A stretch of DNA of 64,000 nucleotides from Nocardioides pocheonensis (GCF_003725535.1 NZ_RJSF01000007.1:233-64232); one strand, 5' to 3'; numbered from the stretch's first letter, positions 1 through 9,191 are shown. The notes: generated by a model from the letters alone, not told the origin. Made by a program: numbers and translations.

Positions 1-57
1 CACCAGCGTGATGAACACGAACACCAACAGCTGCTTCTTCGTGCGTGAGGTGATCAT
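1..57 (-). CDS. mceF: Mce family protein MceF, N-terminal fragment
   Basis: Only the first 19 codons lie in the window; the gene continues past position 1. The translation begins MITSRTKKQLLVFVFITLV, a short basic stretch followed by the start of a membrane anchor, as in other Mce proteins. Its ATG overlaps the TGA of the upstream mceE by four bases (ATGA), the same coupling used through this operon. By position it is the sixth Mce subunit, which would help form the lipid-conducting hexamer outside the membrane. The name rests on gene order, because the MCE domain is outside the window. Confidence 0.75.
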   Translation of the reverse strand, partial: MITSRTKKQLLVFVFITLV

Positions 58-1463
58 CGGACCGCCACCGGCTCGATCAGGAGGGTGCTCAGGCCCGGGT
101 CGTAGCCGGTGCCCTCGAGCAGGAACGGGTCGTACGTCGCCTTCGGGTCGTAGTCGGCGTTGGGCGCCGTGCGTGGGAGCAGAGGGCCGAGGAGGCCGCC
201 GAGCAGGCCGCCCGAGTTCGTGCCGCCGGTGGTGTTGCCGCCGAGGAGGCCGCCCCCGTTGGAGTTCGGTTGGCCGCCGCCGCCGTTCGCCGCGGAGCCC
301 GTGCACAGAGAGGGCGCGAGCCCGCACAGCGGCTTGAGGGCGGTGGGACTCAACAGGCTCTGGACGGTCTTGCAGACCGGCGCGAGCGGGGTCTTGTTGC
401 AGGTGGCGATGACGTCGGCGAGGCTGAAGCCGGGCGCCAACCCCGGGATGCTCGGCAGGTTGAGGAGGTCCAGCGAGAGGCTGACCGAGAGGTTCGTGAA
501 GTCGCCCATGTGGAGGTTGCGCGCCACCTGGGGATCGCGACCCACGGCCTCGTCGATGAACGGGTAGGTGAGGAACACCTGCAGCGCCTTCGGCATGTCC
601 TGCCCGGACTTCGCGAACGCCTCGAGCACGGGTGCCAGGTTGCGCAGGGAGTCGATGGTCGACTCCTTGGACGCCTGGATGACCCGGACGCCCACGGAGC
701 TGAGGTTCGAGAGGGCCTGGAGCATCCGGACGAGGTCCTGCCGCTGCCCGTTCACGGACTTGATCGCCGTCGGGAGGTCGTCGAGCGCGGACTTGATCGT
801 GCTGTCCTGGCGCCGCAGCTCGAGGGAGAGCCGGTTGACGTTCTCGAGGGCGGTGACGATCGACTCCTTGTTCGCGTCGAGCTGACCCATGAAGGACCCG
901 AGCTGCTCGATGATCGAGCGCACCGAGGCCTCGCGGCCGCCGAACGCGGTGTTCAGCTCGTCGGCGATCGTCTTCAGCTGACCGACACCGCCGCCGTTGA
1001 GCAGCAGCGCGAGCGCCTGGAAGACCTCTTCGACCTCCGGGTTGCGGCCGGAGTTCTCCAACCCGATCACGTCGCCGTTGCCGAGCCTGCCGGTCGGGTC
1101 GGAGGGCTTGCTCAGCGACACGAACTTCTCGCCGAGGAGGCTGGTCTGCCGAATCTCGGCGAGGGCGTTGTCGGGCAGGTCGATCGAGCGCGGCAGCTTC
1201 ACCGTCACGTCTGCGGTGTAGCCCTTGAGCGAGATCGAGCTGACCTTGCCGACGGTCACGTCGTCGACCTTCACGGTCGACTGCGGGACGAGGTCGAGCA
1301 CGTCGCGGAACATGATGTGCACGGTCATCGGGTTGCTGCCGACGTTCGGCCCGCCGGGGAGCGGGACGTCGTAGATCGAGCAGCTGCTCAGTCCGATCGC
1401 GCCGACGACGGCGGCGGCCACGGCTGCGAGCCGGCGACGCGGCGACAGGCTGCGGATGCTCAT
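54..1463 (-). CDS. mceE: MceE-type lipoprotein of Mce lipid transporter
   Basis: 469 aa. The N-terminus has a basic stretch, a hydrophobic segment and a lipobox ending LSSC near residue 30, so it is predicted to be a lipoprotein; in Mce operons the fifth subunit is usually the lipid-anchored one (LprK-type). An MCE/MlaD domain follows (VHIMFRDVLDLVPQSTVKVD onward), then a long alpha-helical middle region and a Gly/Asn-rich tail. The ATG at 1463 was chosen because it overlaps the mceD stop as ATGA; the longer upstream reading lacks a signal sequence. Substrate is not deducible; lipids or sterols are typical for the family. Confidence 0.88.
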   Translation of the reverse strand: MSIRSLSPRRRLAAVAAAVVGAIGLSSCSIYDVPLPGGPNVGSNPMTVHIMFRDVLDLVPQSTVKVDDVTVGKVSSISLKGYTADVTVKLPRSIDLPDNALAEIRQTSLLGEKFVSLSKPSDPTGRLGNGDVIGLENSGRNPEVEEVFQALALLLNGGGVGQLKTIADELNTAFGGREASVRSIIEQLGSFMGQLDANKESIVTALENVNRLSLELRRQDSTIKSALDDLPTAIKSVNGQRQDLVRMLQALSNLSSVGVRVIQASKESTIDSLRNLAPVLEAFAKSGQDMPKALQVFLTYPFIDEAVGRDPQVARNLHMGDFTNLSVSLSLDLLNLPSIPGLAPGFSLADVIATCNKTPLAPVCKTVQSLLSPTALKPLCGLAPSLCTGSAANGGGGQPNSNGGGLLGGNTTGGTNSGGLLGGLLGPLLPRTAPNADYDPKATYDPFLLEGTGYDPGLSTLLIEPVAVR

Positions 1464-2632
1464 CGGTCCCCCTCGGCGGGCAGCAGTCCGGCGAGCGTGC
1501 GGTCGACCGGCTCGACCTCGGTCGTCCGCGACGTGCCGCTGTCGGTCAGGGCGCCGGCGCGCTGCAGGCCGAGCAGCTTGACCACGGAGGACAGCGGTCC
1601 GCAGGCGTCCGGGACCATCGCGCACAGCACCACGGACGGCGTGCTGCTGAGCTTGTTGACCGTCTCGCCGACGTTCGCGCGCGTGTCGAGCGTGCCGGCG
1701 TTCTCGTCGTAGGCCAGGAACAGGTTGTTCAGCGCGACCGGCGCGTCGGTGAGGGTCTCGTCGAGCGCGTCACGGTTCTTGACCAGCACGGTCGCGAGCT
1801 GGTTGAGCTCCTTGATGTTGCTCGACAGGATGCTCTTGTTGTCGGCGACGAACGACCGCACCTGGGTCATCGCGACCGAGAGGTTCTTGAGCACGTCGGC
1901 GAGGTCCTGACGCTCGTCCGCGAGCAGCTGGGCGCCGCTGGCGAGGGAGTCGTTGAACTTCCTCACCGTGTCGTCGTTCTGCGCCAGCGTGTTCGTGAAC
2001 TTCTCGACCTCGGAGACCGTGCCGAACAGCTGGTCCTTGTTGTCGGCCAGGGTCTGGGTGAACTTCGCGAGGTTGTGCAGGGTCTGGTTGAACTGCACGC
2101 CCTGCCCACCGAAGTTCTTGGCCGTGGAGTCGAGCAGCCGGGTGAGGGCGCCGGTGCCCGAGGCGTCGGGCTTGTTCGCGCCCTCCGGACCGAGCGCCGT
2201 GGTCAGGTCGGTGATCGACCCGAAGATCTCGTCGAGCTCCAGCGGCGTCGCGGTGCGGTCGAGCCCGAGGCGGGCGTTGTCTTGCAGCACCGCGCCCTTC
2301 GTGTAGACCGGCGTCAGCTGGATGAACCGGTCGCCGACGATCGACGGCGAGATCACGGCGGCCTTCGCGTCGGCCGGCACCTTGTACTTCGCGTCGTAGT
2401 GGAACTTCACCACGACCTTGGTGCCCTGCGGGTCGACGGAGTCGACCTTGCCGACGGCGACGCCCAGGATCTTCACGTCGGAGCCCTTGTACAACGAGAT
2501 CGCCCGCGGGAACTCCGCGGTGACGTGCTTCGCGCTGCTGCCGGGCAGGAGGAACAGGACGGCACCGACGAGGAGCACGAGCACGAGGCCCGCGACGATC
2601 GCCGGGTTGATCCCACGAATCGCCCGCATCAC
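1460..2632 (-). CDS. mceD: Mce family protein MceD
   Basis: 390 aa. It has a single N-terminal membrane anchor (around residues 10-30, ending LFLLPGSS), then an MCE domain with the typical run AEFPRAISLYKGSDVKILGV, followed by a long helical region expected to form the tube of the complex. Two starts are possible: GTG at 2632, which overlaps the mceC stop as GTGA, and the ATG directly after it at 2629. Position four in the mceA-F series supports the D label. Family role (known): subunit of an ABC-driven lipid importer across the cell envelope. The specific substrate is unknown. Confidence 0.87.
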   Translation of the reverse strand: MMRAIRGINPAIVAGLVLVLLVGAVLFLLPGSSAKHVTAEFPRAISLYKGSDVKILGVAVGKVDSVDPQGTKVVVKFHYDAKYKVPADAKAAVISPSIVGDRFIQLTPVYTKGAVLQDNARLGLDRTATPLELDEIFGSITDLTTALGPEGANKPDASGTGALTRLLDSTAKNFGGQGVQFNQTLHNLAKFTQTLADNKDQLFGTVSEVEKFTNTLAQNDDTVRKFNDSLASGAQLLADERQDLADVLKNLSVAMTQVRSFVADNKSILSSNIKELNQLATVLVKNRDALDETLTDAPVALNNLFLAYDENAGTLDTRANVGETVNKLSSTPSVVLCAMVPDACGPLSSVVKLLGLQRAGALTDSGTSRTTEVEPVDRTLAGLLPAEGDR

Positions 2633-3603
2633 TGACCCACTCCCGAGGCCGGGCCCGGAGGCAGGTTGGAGATCCAGGTGTCGAACCAGGGACCGGTGCC
2701 GAGGACGTTCGTGAACACCCGGTAGAACGGCGCCATCAGGCGCAGCGAGTTGTCGAGGTTGTTCTGGTTCTTGCGGAGCACGTCGACCACCGACTTGAGG
2801 TTGGTCAGCGCCGGGTTGAGGTCGGCGCGGCTCTGCTGGACCAGCGCGGTCAGCTCGGTCGACAGCTTGCTCGTCGACACGAGCAGCTCGTGCACGGCCT
2901 GGCGCCGGGCCACGACCGCGCGGAGCAGCACGTCGCTGTCCTTCATCAGCGCGACGATGTCCTGGTCACGGTCGGCGAGCACGCCGGACACCTTCTTGAG
3001 GTTGCCGAGCAGGGTGTTCAGCTGCGCGTCGCGGGCGGCGACGTTCGCCGACAGGGCCGAGAGACCCTTCAGCGTGCTCTGCAGCGCGGCGGGCGTGTTC
3101 GCGGTCGCGTCGGCCAGGGTGTTCAGCGAGGTCGTGAGCTGGGGCAGGTCGATCGACTGCGCCCGCTCGGCGAGGCCGCTGAACGCCTTGACGACGTCGT
3201 ACGCCGACGTCGTCCTGGACGTCGGGATCGTGCTGCCCTTGGCCAGCTGGCCCGACCCCTCCGGCTTCAGGGCGAGGAACATCGCACCGAGCAGCGTCTT
3301 GACCTTGATCTCGGCGTGCGTCTGGCTGCCGAACTTGGCGCCGCTGCTGATCCGGAAGGTCACCTTGACGTGGCCGCCGTCGAGGTCGACTCCGGTCACC
3401 TTGCCGACGCGGACGCCGGCGATGCGCACCTCGTCGTTCGGCTTGATGCCGCTGGAGTCGGTGAACGCCGCGTAGTAGGTGTCACCACCGCCGATCAGGG
3501 GCAGCGACTCGGCCTTGAAGGCGATCAGGATGAAGGCGAAGAGGACGATCAGGCTGACTGCCCCGACCTTGACGGGGTTGCGTTCGCGGAAGGGGATGCT
3601 CAT
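2629..3603 (-). CDS. mceC: Mce family protein MceC
   Basis: 324 aa. The protein starts MSIPFRERNPVKVGAVSLIV, the standard Mce N-terminus with an anchor helix, followed by an MCE domain (YYAAFTDSSGIKPNDEVRIA) and a coiled, helical C-terminal region. The ATG at 3603 overlaps the mceB TGA as ATGA, so the four-codon longer version starting at 3615 was not used. It is translationally coupled on both sides, which implies fixed stoichiometry with its neighbours in the hetero-hexameric Mce tube. Confidence 0.88.
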   Translation of the reverse strand: MSIPFRERNPVKVGAVSLIVLFAFILIAFKAESLPLIGGGDTYYAAFTDSSGIKPNDEVRIAGVRVGKVTGVDLDGGHVKVTFRISSGAKFGSQTHAEIKVKTLLGAMFLALKPEGSGQLAKGSTIPTSRTTSAYDVVKAFSGLAERAQSIDLPQLTTSLNTLADATANTPAALQSTLKGLSALSANVAARDAQLNTLLGNLKKVSGVLADRDQDIVALMKDSDVLLRAVVARRQAVHELLVSTSKLSTELTALVQQSRADLNPALTNLKSVVDVLRKNQNNLDNSLRLMAPFYRVFTNVLGTGPWFDTWISNLPPGPASGVGQ

Positions 3604-4640
3604 CCGAGGTTGCACCTCCCGTTGCCGCCGGGGTACGTCTCGTACGGGATCGTGAGCGGACCGGTCGGCAAGATCACCTTCGCCTGGAACTCGCAGAGGT
3701 AGAAGTTGAAGAAGGACCCGTAGATCGCCGTGCGGCCGATCTTCTCGAGCTTGATCGGGAGGATCTGGAGAGCGCGGTCGATCTCGTCACGCCCTTGGTT
3801 GAGGTTCGTCGCCACCTGGCGCAGCTCGTGGATGCTGGAGACCAGGCCCGGACGGATGCCCGTGGTGATGTCGGCGGTCTCGCGGGCCAGGGCGGAGACG
3901 GAGTCCAGGGAGTTCAGGATCGCGTCCTTGTCCTGGACGAGGCCGGCCATGAAGGAGCGGAGCTGGACGATCAGGTCGGACAGCTGCTGGTCGCGGTTGC
4001 CGACGGTCTCCAGCACCGTGTTGAGGTTGGTGATCACGTCGCCGATGAGCTGGTCACGGTCGGCGAGGGTCTGCGTGACCGAGCCGGTGCTCTGCAGCAA
4101 CGCCTGGAGGTTGCCGCCCTCGCCCTGGAAGACCTGGATCATCTCGTAGCTGAGCTTGTTGATGTCGGCCGGAGAGAGCGCCGCGAACAGCGGCTTGAAG
4201 CCGTTGAAGAGAACCGTGAGGTCGAGCGCGGGCTGGGTGCGGCTCAGCGGGATCGTGGCGTCCGCGGGCAGCCGGCTGGTGTCGCCGACGCCCTGGCTCA
4301 CGGCGATGTAGCGCTGGCCGACCAGGTTGCGGTAGCGGATCGTCGCCGTCGAGCTGCGGGTCACGGCCGTCGCGTTGCGCACCGTGAAGGTCACGCGGGC
4401 GCGGGTGCGGTCGACGATCTCGACCTTCTTCACGCTGCCGACCTTGACCCCGGCGACCCGGATGTCGTCGCCCTTCACGACGCCGGTGGCGTCGCTGAAG
4501 ATCGCCCGGTAGGTGCGGGACTTCTCGAAGTTCAGGTTGCCGATCAGCACGACCAGCACGCCGGTCGCGAGCGTGGTCACCACGATGAAGATCATCAGCT
4601 TGGTGAAGTCGCCGCGGGTCTTCTTGTCGAGCATCTTCAT
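3600..4640 (-). CDS. mceB: Mce family protein MceB
   Basis: 346 aa. Begins MKMLDKKTRGDFTKLMIFIV, with the anchor helix at about residues 14-34, then an MCE domain (YRAIFSDATGVVKGDDIRVA) and a helical C-terminal half. The ATG at 4640 forms an ATGA overlap with the mceA stop; a second in-frame ATG lies two codons downstream. The longer open frame upstream overlaps mceA and has no membrane anchor at its start, so it was rejected. Second of the six Mce subunits in transcription order. Confidence 0.88.
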   Translation of the reverse strand: MKMLDKKTRGDFTKLMIFIVVTTLATGVLVVLIGNLNFEKSRTYRAIFSDATGVVKGDDIRVAGVKVGSVKKVEIVDRTRARVTFTVRNATAVTRSSTATIRYRNLVGQRYIAVSQGVGDTSRLPADATIPLSRTQPALDLTVLFNGFKPLFAALSPADINKLSYEMIQVFQGEGGNLQALLQSTGSVTQTLADRDQLIGDVITNLNTVLETVGNRDQQLSDLIVQLRSFMAGLVQDKDAILNSLDSVSALARETADITTGIRPGLVSSIHELRQVATNLNQGRDEIDRALQILPIKLEKIGRTAIYGSFFNFYLCEFQAKVILPTGPLTIPYETYPGGNGRCNLG

Positions 4641-5908
4641 CGCATGCTCACCTCGGTGCCCGCGACCAGCGGGGCGAAGAGGAGCGTGGTGACGTCGGGG
4701 ACCTGGTCGGCCGGCACGCCGAGCACCGGTGCGGTGAGGGCGCCGAACAGCGCCTTCTCGGCCGCGCCCGCAGCCGAGCTCGTCGACGCAGCGTCGATCG
4801 CCGGAGCCGTGCGCTGGGCGTCGCCGCGCTGCAGGTTGTTCACGCCGTCGGTGAGGTTCGGCACGTGACGGAACGGCACGGGCGGGTTCGGGAGCCCGAG
4901 GCACGCCGGGCCGTTGTCGGCACCGAGCACCGGCACGTCCTTCGCGGTGTAGCCGCGCGGCTGCCGCGGGAGGGTGATCAGGTCGATGTGGAAGACGAAG
5001 CCACGGAACGTGCTGGCGAGGTTCGGCGCCTGGTCGACCAGGCCGCGCAGCAGGCAGGGGAACTCCGGGGAGTACCGGTTGAGCAGCTCGAGCTGCGGCT
5101 TGCTCAGCTGGCCGAGCCGGACGATGTTGCTGCCGTTGTTGTCCAGGAAGGTCTTGGCGGTCCCGGAGAACGAGGTCACGTCCTTGAGGAACGCGTGCAG
5201 CTTGGCCTCGCGCGACACCAGCGTGTTGCCGGTCTTGACCGTGTTGCGCAGCGTCTCGGCGATCTGGGGCGCCACGTCGGCGTACGTGCCGCTGACCTTG
5301 GCGAGCAGCCGGAGGTCCTCGACGAGCGCGGGCACCTGCGGGTTGAGCCGCTTGAGGTAGGAGTCGAAGATCTCGATGTTCTGGCCGATCGCCTCGCCGC
5401 GGCCCTCGAGGGCCGTCGCGAGCGCGTTCAGGGTGTAGTTCAGCTCGGCCGGCTGCACGGCGCGCAGCAGCGGGTAGATGTCGTTGAGGACCTTCTCGAC
5501 CTCGATCGGCAGCTGCGTCTGGGTGATCCGGTCACCGGTCCGGAGCGCCTGCTTGCTGGCGTCGGACGGGACCACCAGCTCGACGTACTTCTCGCCGAAC
5601 AGCGTCTTGGGCAGGATCGAGGCGGTGACGTTCTGCGGGATCTCGCCGATCTTGTTCGGGTCGAGCCCGAGCGTGAGCACGGCGCCGTTGACCTCGGACT
5701 TCGCGTCCAGGACCTCTCCGACGATCACCCCGCGGACCTTCACGTCGGCGCGCGAAGGGAGCTGCAGCCCGATCGTGTCGGTGTTCAGGGTGACCCGGTC
5801 GAACGACACGAACTTCTGCGTGAAGACCGCGTTGATCACCCACACCCCGAGCAGGAGGATGCCGATGAACACGACGCCGAGCAGGCGGTTGCTGAAGATC
5901 TTGGCCAT
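4637..5908 (-). CDS. mceA: Mce family protein MceA
   Basis: 423 aa. The first Mce subunit after the two YrbE permeases. It begins MAKIFSNRLLGVVFIGILLL, an anchor helix, followed by an MCE domain containing LQLPSRADVKVRGVIVGEVL and a long helical region. The ATG at 5908 lies two bases after the yrbEB TGA and has a GGCGGG stretch upstream; a TTG two codons earlier (5914) is the alternative. The C-terminus is low-complexity Ala-rich, as in many MceA proteins. It is expected to sit on the outside of the membrane and contact the permease. Confidence 0.87.
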   Translation of the reverse strand: MAKIFSNRLLGVVFIGILLLGVWVINAVFTQKFVSFDRVTLNTDTIGLQLPSRADVKVRGVIVGEVLDAKSEVNGAVLTLGLDPNKIGEIPQNVTASILPKTLFGEKYVELVVPSDASKQALRTGDRITQTQLPIEVEKVLNDIYPLLRAVQPAELNYTLNALATALEGRGEAIGQNIEIFDSYLKRLNPQVPALVEDLRLLAKVSGTYADVAPQIAETLRNTVKTGNTLVSREAKLHAFLKDVTSFSGTAKTFLDNNGSNIVRLGQLSKPQLELLNRYSPEFPCLLRGLVDQAPNLASTFRGFVFHIDLITLPRQPRGYTAKDVPVLGADNGPACLGLPNPPVPFRHVPNLTDGVNNLQRGDAQRTAPAIDAASTSSAAGAAEKALFGALTAPVLGVPADQVPDVTTLLFAPLVAGTEVSMR

Positions 5909-5910
5909 GG

Positions 5911-6738
5911 TCAACCCGCCAGCCTGACCGTGGTCGTGGATCCCCAGATCGCCATGCTCAGGAACAGGTCGATGACGTTGATCGCGACGATCGAGGTGCG
6001 GACCGCCCGACCCACGGCGACGCCCACCCCGGCAGGACCGCCACTGGCGGTGTAGCCGTGGTAGCAGTGGATGAGGATCACGACGACCGCGAACACCATC
6101 ACCTTGCCGAAGGACCAGAGCACGTCGCCGGGCGGCAGGAACTGGTTGAAGTAGTGGTCGTAGGTGCCCTGGCTCTGGCCGTAGAACTGGGTCACCACGA
6201 GCCGGGTGGCGAAGTAGGAGGACAGCAGCCCGACGACGTACAGCGGCATGATCGCGACCAGGCCGGCGACGATGCGGGTGGTCACCAGGAACGGCATGGA
6301 GGGGATCGCCATCACCTCGAGCGCGTCCACCTCCTCGGAGATCCGCATGGCGCCGAGCTGAGCGGTGAAGCCGCAGCCGACGGTCGCCGCCAGCGCGATG
6401 CCGGCGATGAGCGGCGAGATCTCACGGGTGTTGAAGTACGCCGAGACGAAACCCGCGAACGCCGCCGTGCCGATCTGGTTCAGCGAGGCGTAACCCTGGA
6501 GCCCGACCTCGGTGCCGGTGAAGAACGCCATCGCGGTGATCACGCCGACCGTGCCGCCGATGACGGCCAGCGCACCACTGCCCAGGGCGACCTCGGCGAG
6601 CAGCCTGAGGATCTCCTTGGGGTAGCGCTTGACCGACCGCGGCGTCGCGATGAGCGCGCGCACGTAGAACGCGAGCTCCTCGCCGAGGCGGTCGAGGGCC
6701 TGCATGGGGCGCACGTAGACCTGCTTCACGTCTGCCAT
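5911..6738 (-). CDS. yrbEB: YrbE/MlaE-type permease B of Mce transporter
   Basis: 275 aa integral membrane protein of the MlaE permease family. It shows the family core GAMRISEEVDALEVMAIPS near residues 125-145, matching the conserved ExxDAL cytoplasmic loop that contacts the ATPase, and about five to six hydrophobic segments. It starts three bases after the yrbEA stop and runs into mceA with a 2-base gap. Pairs with the upstream YrbEA to make the heterodimeric transmembrane part of the importer. Confidence 0.92.
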   Translation of the reverse strand: MADVKQVYVRPMQALDRLGEELAFYVRALIATPRSVKRYPKEILRLLAEVALGSGALAVIGGTVGVITAMAFFTGTEVGLQGYASLNQIGTAAFAGFVSAYFNTREISPLIAGIALAATVGCGFTAQLGAMRISEEVDALEVMAIPSMPFLVTTRIVAGLVAIMPLYVVGLLSSYFATRLVVTQFYGQSQGTYDHYFNQFLPPGDVLWSFGKVMVFAVVVILIHCYHGYTASGGPAGVGVAVGRAVRTSIVAINVIDLFLSMAIWGSTTTVRLAG

Positions 6739-6741
6739 GCG

Positions 6742-7527
6742 CTAACCCGTCTTCGGGGGGACGAGCTGGAAGTAGATCGCGCTCATCACGAAGTTGACGA
6801 CGAACAGGAGCATGAAGGTGATGACGACCGACTCGTTGACCGCGTCGCCGACGCCCTTCGGACCGCCCGCAGCGTTCATGCCCTTGTACGCCGCGACGAT
6901 GGCGGCGATCAGGCCGAAGACGAGGGCCTTCGCCATGCCCTGCCAGAGGTCGGGCAGCTGCGCGAGCGCGGTGAAGCTGGCGAGGTAGGCGCCGGGCGTG
7001 CCGTCCTGGAGCACGACGTTGAAGAAGTAGCCGCCGCAGACGCCGACGACGCTCACCAGGCCGTTGAGGAAGAACGCGACCAGCATGCAGGCCAGTACCC
7101 GGGGCACGACGAGGCGCTGGATCGGGTCGATGCCCAGCACCATCATCGCGTCGAGCTCCTCGCGGATCTTGCGGGCGCCCAGGTCGGCGGCGATCGCCGA
7201 GCCGCCGGCGCCGGCGATCAGCAGCGAGGTCGCGATCGGGCCGGCCTCACGCACCACCGCGAGGACGGACGCCGAGCCGGTGAACGACTGCGCGCCGAAC
7301 TGCTTGATCAGGCCGCCGACCTGCAGCGCGATGACCGCGCCGAAGGGGATGGCGACCAACGCCGTGGGCACGATGGTCACCGACGCGATGAACCAGGCCT
7401 GCTGGAGGAACTCGCGGGTCTGGAACGGGCGCTTGAAGAGCGCGATCGCCACGTCGATCCCGAAGGCGAAGAGCTTGCCGGCTGTCCCGATGGGGGCCAG
7501 GACCCGGTCTGCGGTGAGCGAGGACAT
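6742..7527 (-). CDS. yrbEA: YrbE/MlaE-type permease A of Mce transporter
   Basis: 261 aa, MlaE family permease. The conserved coupling loop reads GARKIREELDAMMVLGIDPI, followed by LVVPRVLACMLVAFFLNGLV, a family signature. Several hydrophobic helices are visible. It follows the ATPase gene after 7 bases and precedes yrbEB after 3 bases. Standard permease partner of an Mce system; the gene order ATPase, yrbEA, yrbEB, mceA-F differs from mycobacteria, where the ATPase (Mkl/MceG) is usually encoded elsewhere. Confidence 0.92.
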   Translation of the reverse strand: MSSLTADRVLAPIGTAGKLFAFGIDVAIALFKRPFQTREFLQQAWFIASVTIVPTALVAIPFGAVIALQVGGLIKQFGAQSFTGSASVLAVVREAGPIATSLLIAGAGGSAIAADLGARKIREELDAMMVLGIDPIQRLVVPRVLACMLVAFFLNGLVSVVGVCGGYFFNVVLQDGTPGAYLASFTALAQLPDLWQGMAKALVFGLIAAIVAAYKGMNAAGGPKGVGDAVNESVVITFMLLFVVNFVMSAIYFQLVPPKTG

Positions 7528-7534
7528 CCGTCCC

Positions 7535-8488
7535 TCAGGCTCCCGGCGCCAGAGACATGTTCGGCTCGAACGAGCCGGGAGGCGGCGTGACGCCGTTCTC
7601 GCGGCACCACTCGCCCGGCGGCCGCTGGGAGCGCCGCGGGATGCCGTTGGAGGGCTCCTGCTGCAGCGGGATCGGCGGCAGCGGGGGCAGCTCCTGGTCC
7701 TTCTCGGCCTCGAGCTCGTCGGCGTCCTTCTCCTCGCTCATGCCGATCGGGCCGACCCGCTGGGCGTTGAGGAACTGCCGGACCACCGGCTCCTCCGAGC
7801 TGAGCAGCATCTCGCGGGGACCGAACATGGCCAGGTGCTTGTGATAGAGCAGGCCGATGTTGTCGGGCACCGTGCGGGCGGTGTTGATGTCGTGGGTCAC
7901 GATCAGGAAGGTCGCGTCGATCTGGGCGTTGAGGTCGATGATCAGCTGGTTCAGGAACGACGTACGGACCGGGTCGAGACCGGAGTCGGGCTCGTCGAAC
8001 AGCACGATCTCGGGGTCGAGCACCAGCGCCCGGGCCAGGCCGGCGCGCTTGCGCATGCCGCCGGAGATCTCACCGGGGAGCTTGTCCTCGGCACCGAGGA
8101 GACCGACGAGGTCCATCTTCTCCATCACGATGTTGCGGATCTCGGACTCGGACTTCTTGGTGTGCTCGCGCAACGGGAAGGCCACGTTGTCGTAGAGGTT
8201 CATCGAGCCGAACATCGCGCCGTCCTGGAACAGCACGCCGAACAGCTTGCGGATCTCGTAGAGGTCCTTCTCCGAGCACGAGGCGATGTCCACGCCCTCG
8301 ATCACCACGCTGCCGTGGTCGGGCTTGAGCAGCCCGATGATCGTCTTGAGCAGCACCGACTTGCCGGTGCCGGACGGGCCGAGCATCACGCAGATCTCGC
8401 CCGCCGGGACGGTCAGCGTGACGTCACCCCAGATCAGCTGCTTGCCGAACGACTTCGTGAGGTGGCTGATCTCGATCTCGACACCCAT
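7535..8488 (-). CDS. ABC transporter ATPase energising the Mce system (MlaF/Mkl type)
   Basis: 317 aa. Walker A is GPSGTGKS (about residues 37-44), the signature motif is the MlaF/Mkl-like ISGGMRKRAGLARAL, and Walker B is IVLFDEPDSGLDPV. A C-terminal tail of about 70 residues, charged then Pro-rich (PPLPPIPLQ), extends beyond the ATPase fold, as in Mkl/MceG proteins. It is the first gene of the operon, with an ATG preceded by a GAGGGAG ribosome site about nine bases away. Having the ATPase in the operon suggests it is dedicated to this transporter rather than shared among several. Confidence 0.92.
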   Translation of the reverse strand: MGVEIEISHLTKSFGKQLIWGDVTLTVPAGEICVMLGPSGTGKSVLLKTIIGLLKPDHGSVVIEGVDIASCSEKDLYEIRKLFGVLFQDGAMFGSMNLYDNVAFPLREHTKKSESEIRNIVMEKMDLVGLLGAEDKLPGEISGGMRKRAGLARALVLDPEIVLFDEPDSGLDPVRTSFLNQLIIDLNAQIDATFLIVTHDINTARTVPDNIGLLYHKHLAMFGPREMLLSSEEPVVRQFLNAQRVGPIGMSEEKDADELEAEKDQELPPLPPIPLQQEPSNGIPRRSQRPPGEWCRENGVTPPPGSFEPNMSLAPGA

Positions 8489-8567
8489 GGAGACAACTCC
8501 CTCTCGTTCCGACAGACAGCGGCAGGGGCGCCTCCCACGGCACTTCCCTACCTAGGTGAACCAACGA

Positions 8568-8587
8568 GTAACCCTGGGCTAAGTTAC
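8568..8587. promoter_or_regulatory. Inverted repeat upstream of the mce operon
   Basis: GTAAC (8568-8572) and GTTAC (8583-8587) form an inverted repeat with a 10-base spacer, 80 bases upstream of the ATPase start. The AT-richer context, unusual in this sequence, suggests a promoter or an operator of a TetR-type regulator, which commonly controls mce operons. The rest of the 8489-8710 interval shows nothing else clear. No KstR-like motif is evident. Confidence 0.3.
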
Positions 8588-8710
8588 GCGGCATTAGCGA
8601 CGGACGTCACCATCTGTCGCGATCGTCTCATCCGCATTCAAGACTCTTGGGGCCGACCTGGTCTCGAATCTCCTCGTCGGAACGTTTCGGGACGCACCGG
8701 ACACGCGAAC

Positions 8711-8738
8711 GAGCGGCCGTCCGGAGGGACGACCGCTC
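8711..8738 (-). terminator. Hairpin terminator after rplL
   Basis: GAGCGGCCGTCC (8711-8722) pairs with GGACGACCGCTC (8727-8738) with one mismatch and a four-base loop. It lies 60 bases past the rplL stop on its strand. There is no T-tract, which is common for actinobacterial terminators. A second weaker hairpin (about 8761-8789) sits between it and the stop. Confidence 0.6.
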
Positions 8739-8798
8739 GCTCGGTGCTGCGGTGTGCGCGCCGGCCGATTCCCCGCAGGGATCAGCCGGCGGCAGGGG

Positions 8799-9191
8799 TC
8801 ACTTGAGGGTGACGGTGGCGCCGGCGCCCTCGAGGGCCTCCTTGGCCTTGTCCGCGGCCTCCTTGTTGACCTTCTCCAGGACGGCCTTGGGAGCGGCCTC
8901 GACCAGCTCCTTGGCCTCCTTCAGCCCGAGGCTGGTCAGCGCGCGGACCTCCTTGATGACGTTGATCTTCTTGTCACCGGCGGCCTCGAGGACGACGTCG
9001 AACTCGTCCTGCTCGGCGGCCTCGTCAGCGGCAGCAGCGCCGCCGCCCGCGGCCGGAGCGGCAGCCACGGCAACCGGAGCGGCCGCGGTCACGCCGAAGG
9101 TGTCTTCGAACTGCTTCACGAACTCGCTGAGCTCGAGGAGGGTCATCTCCTTGAAAGCGTCGAGCAGCTCGTCGGTGCTGAGCTTCGCCAT
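8799..9191 (-). CDS. rplL: 50S ribosomal protein L7/L12
   Basis: 130 aa. Starts [20 protein letters not shown] and ends with the conserved C-terminal domain ([27 protein letters not shown]), separated by an Ala/Gly-rich hinge at about residues 40-58. It forms the flexible ribosomal stalk dimers that bind L10 and recruit translation factors. The ATG at 9191 has a GGAAGGA site upstream; an in-frame start ten codons earlier would remove that site. Last gene of the rplJ-rplL unit. Confidence 0.97.
   Translation of the reverse strand: MAKLSTDELLDAFKEMTLLELSEFVKQFEDTFGVTAAAPVAVAAAPAAGGGAAAADEAAEQDEFDVVLEAAGDKKINVIKEVRALTSLGLKEAKELVEAAPKAVLEKVNKEAADKAKEALEGAGATVTLK

Noticed and set aside
270-1712. 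Long plus-strand frame opposite mceE and mceD
   Set aside because: It crosses two coupled Mce genes on the other strand and has the low-complexity composition of antisense GC-rich shadows.
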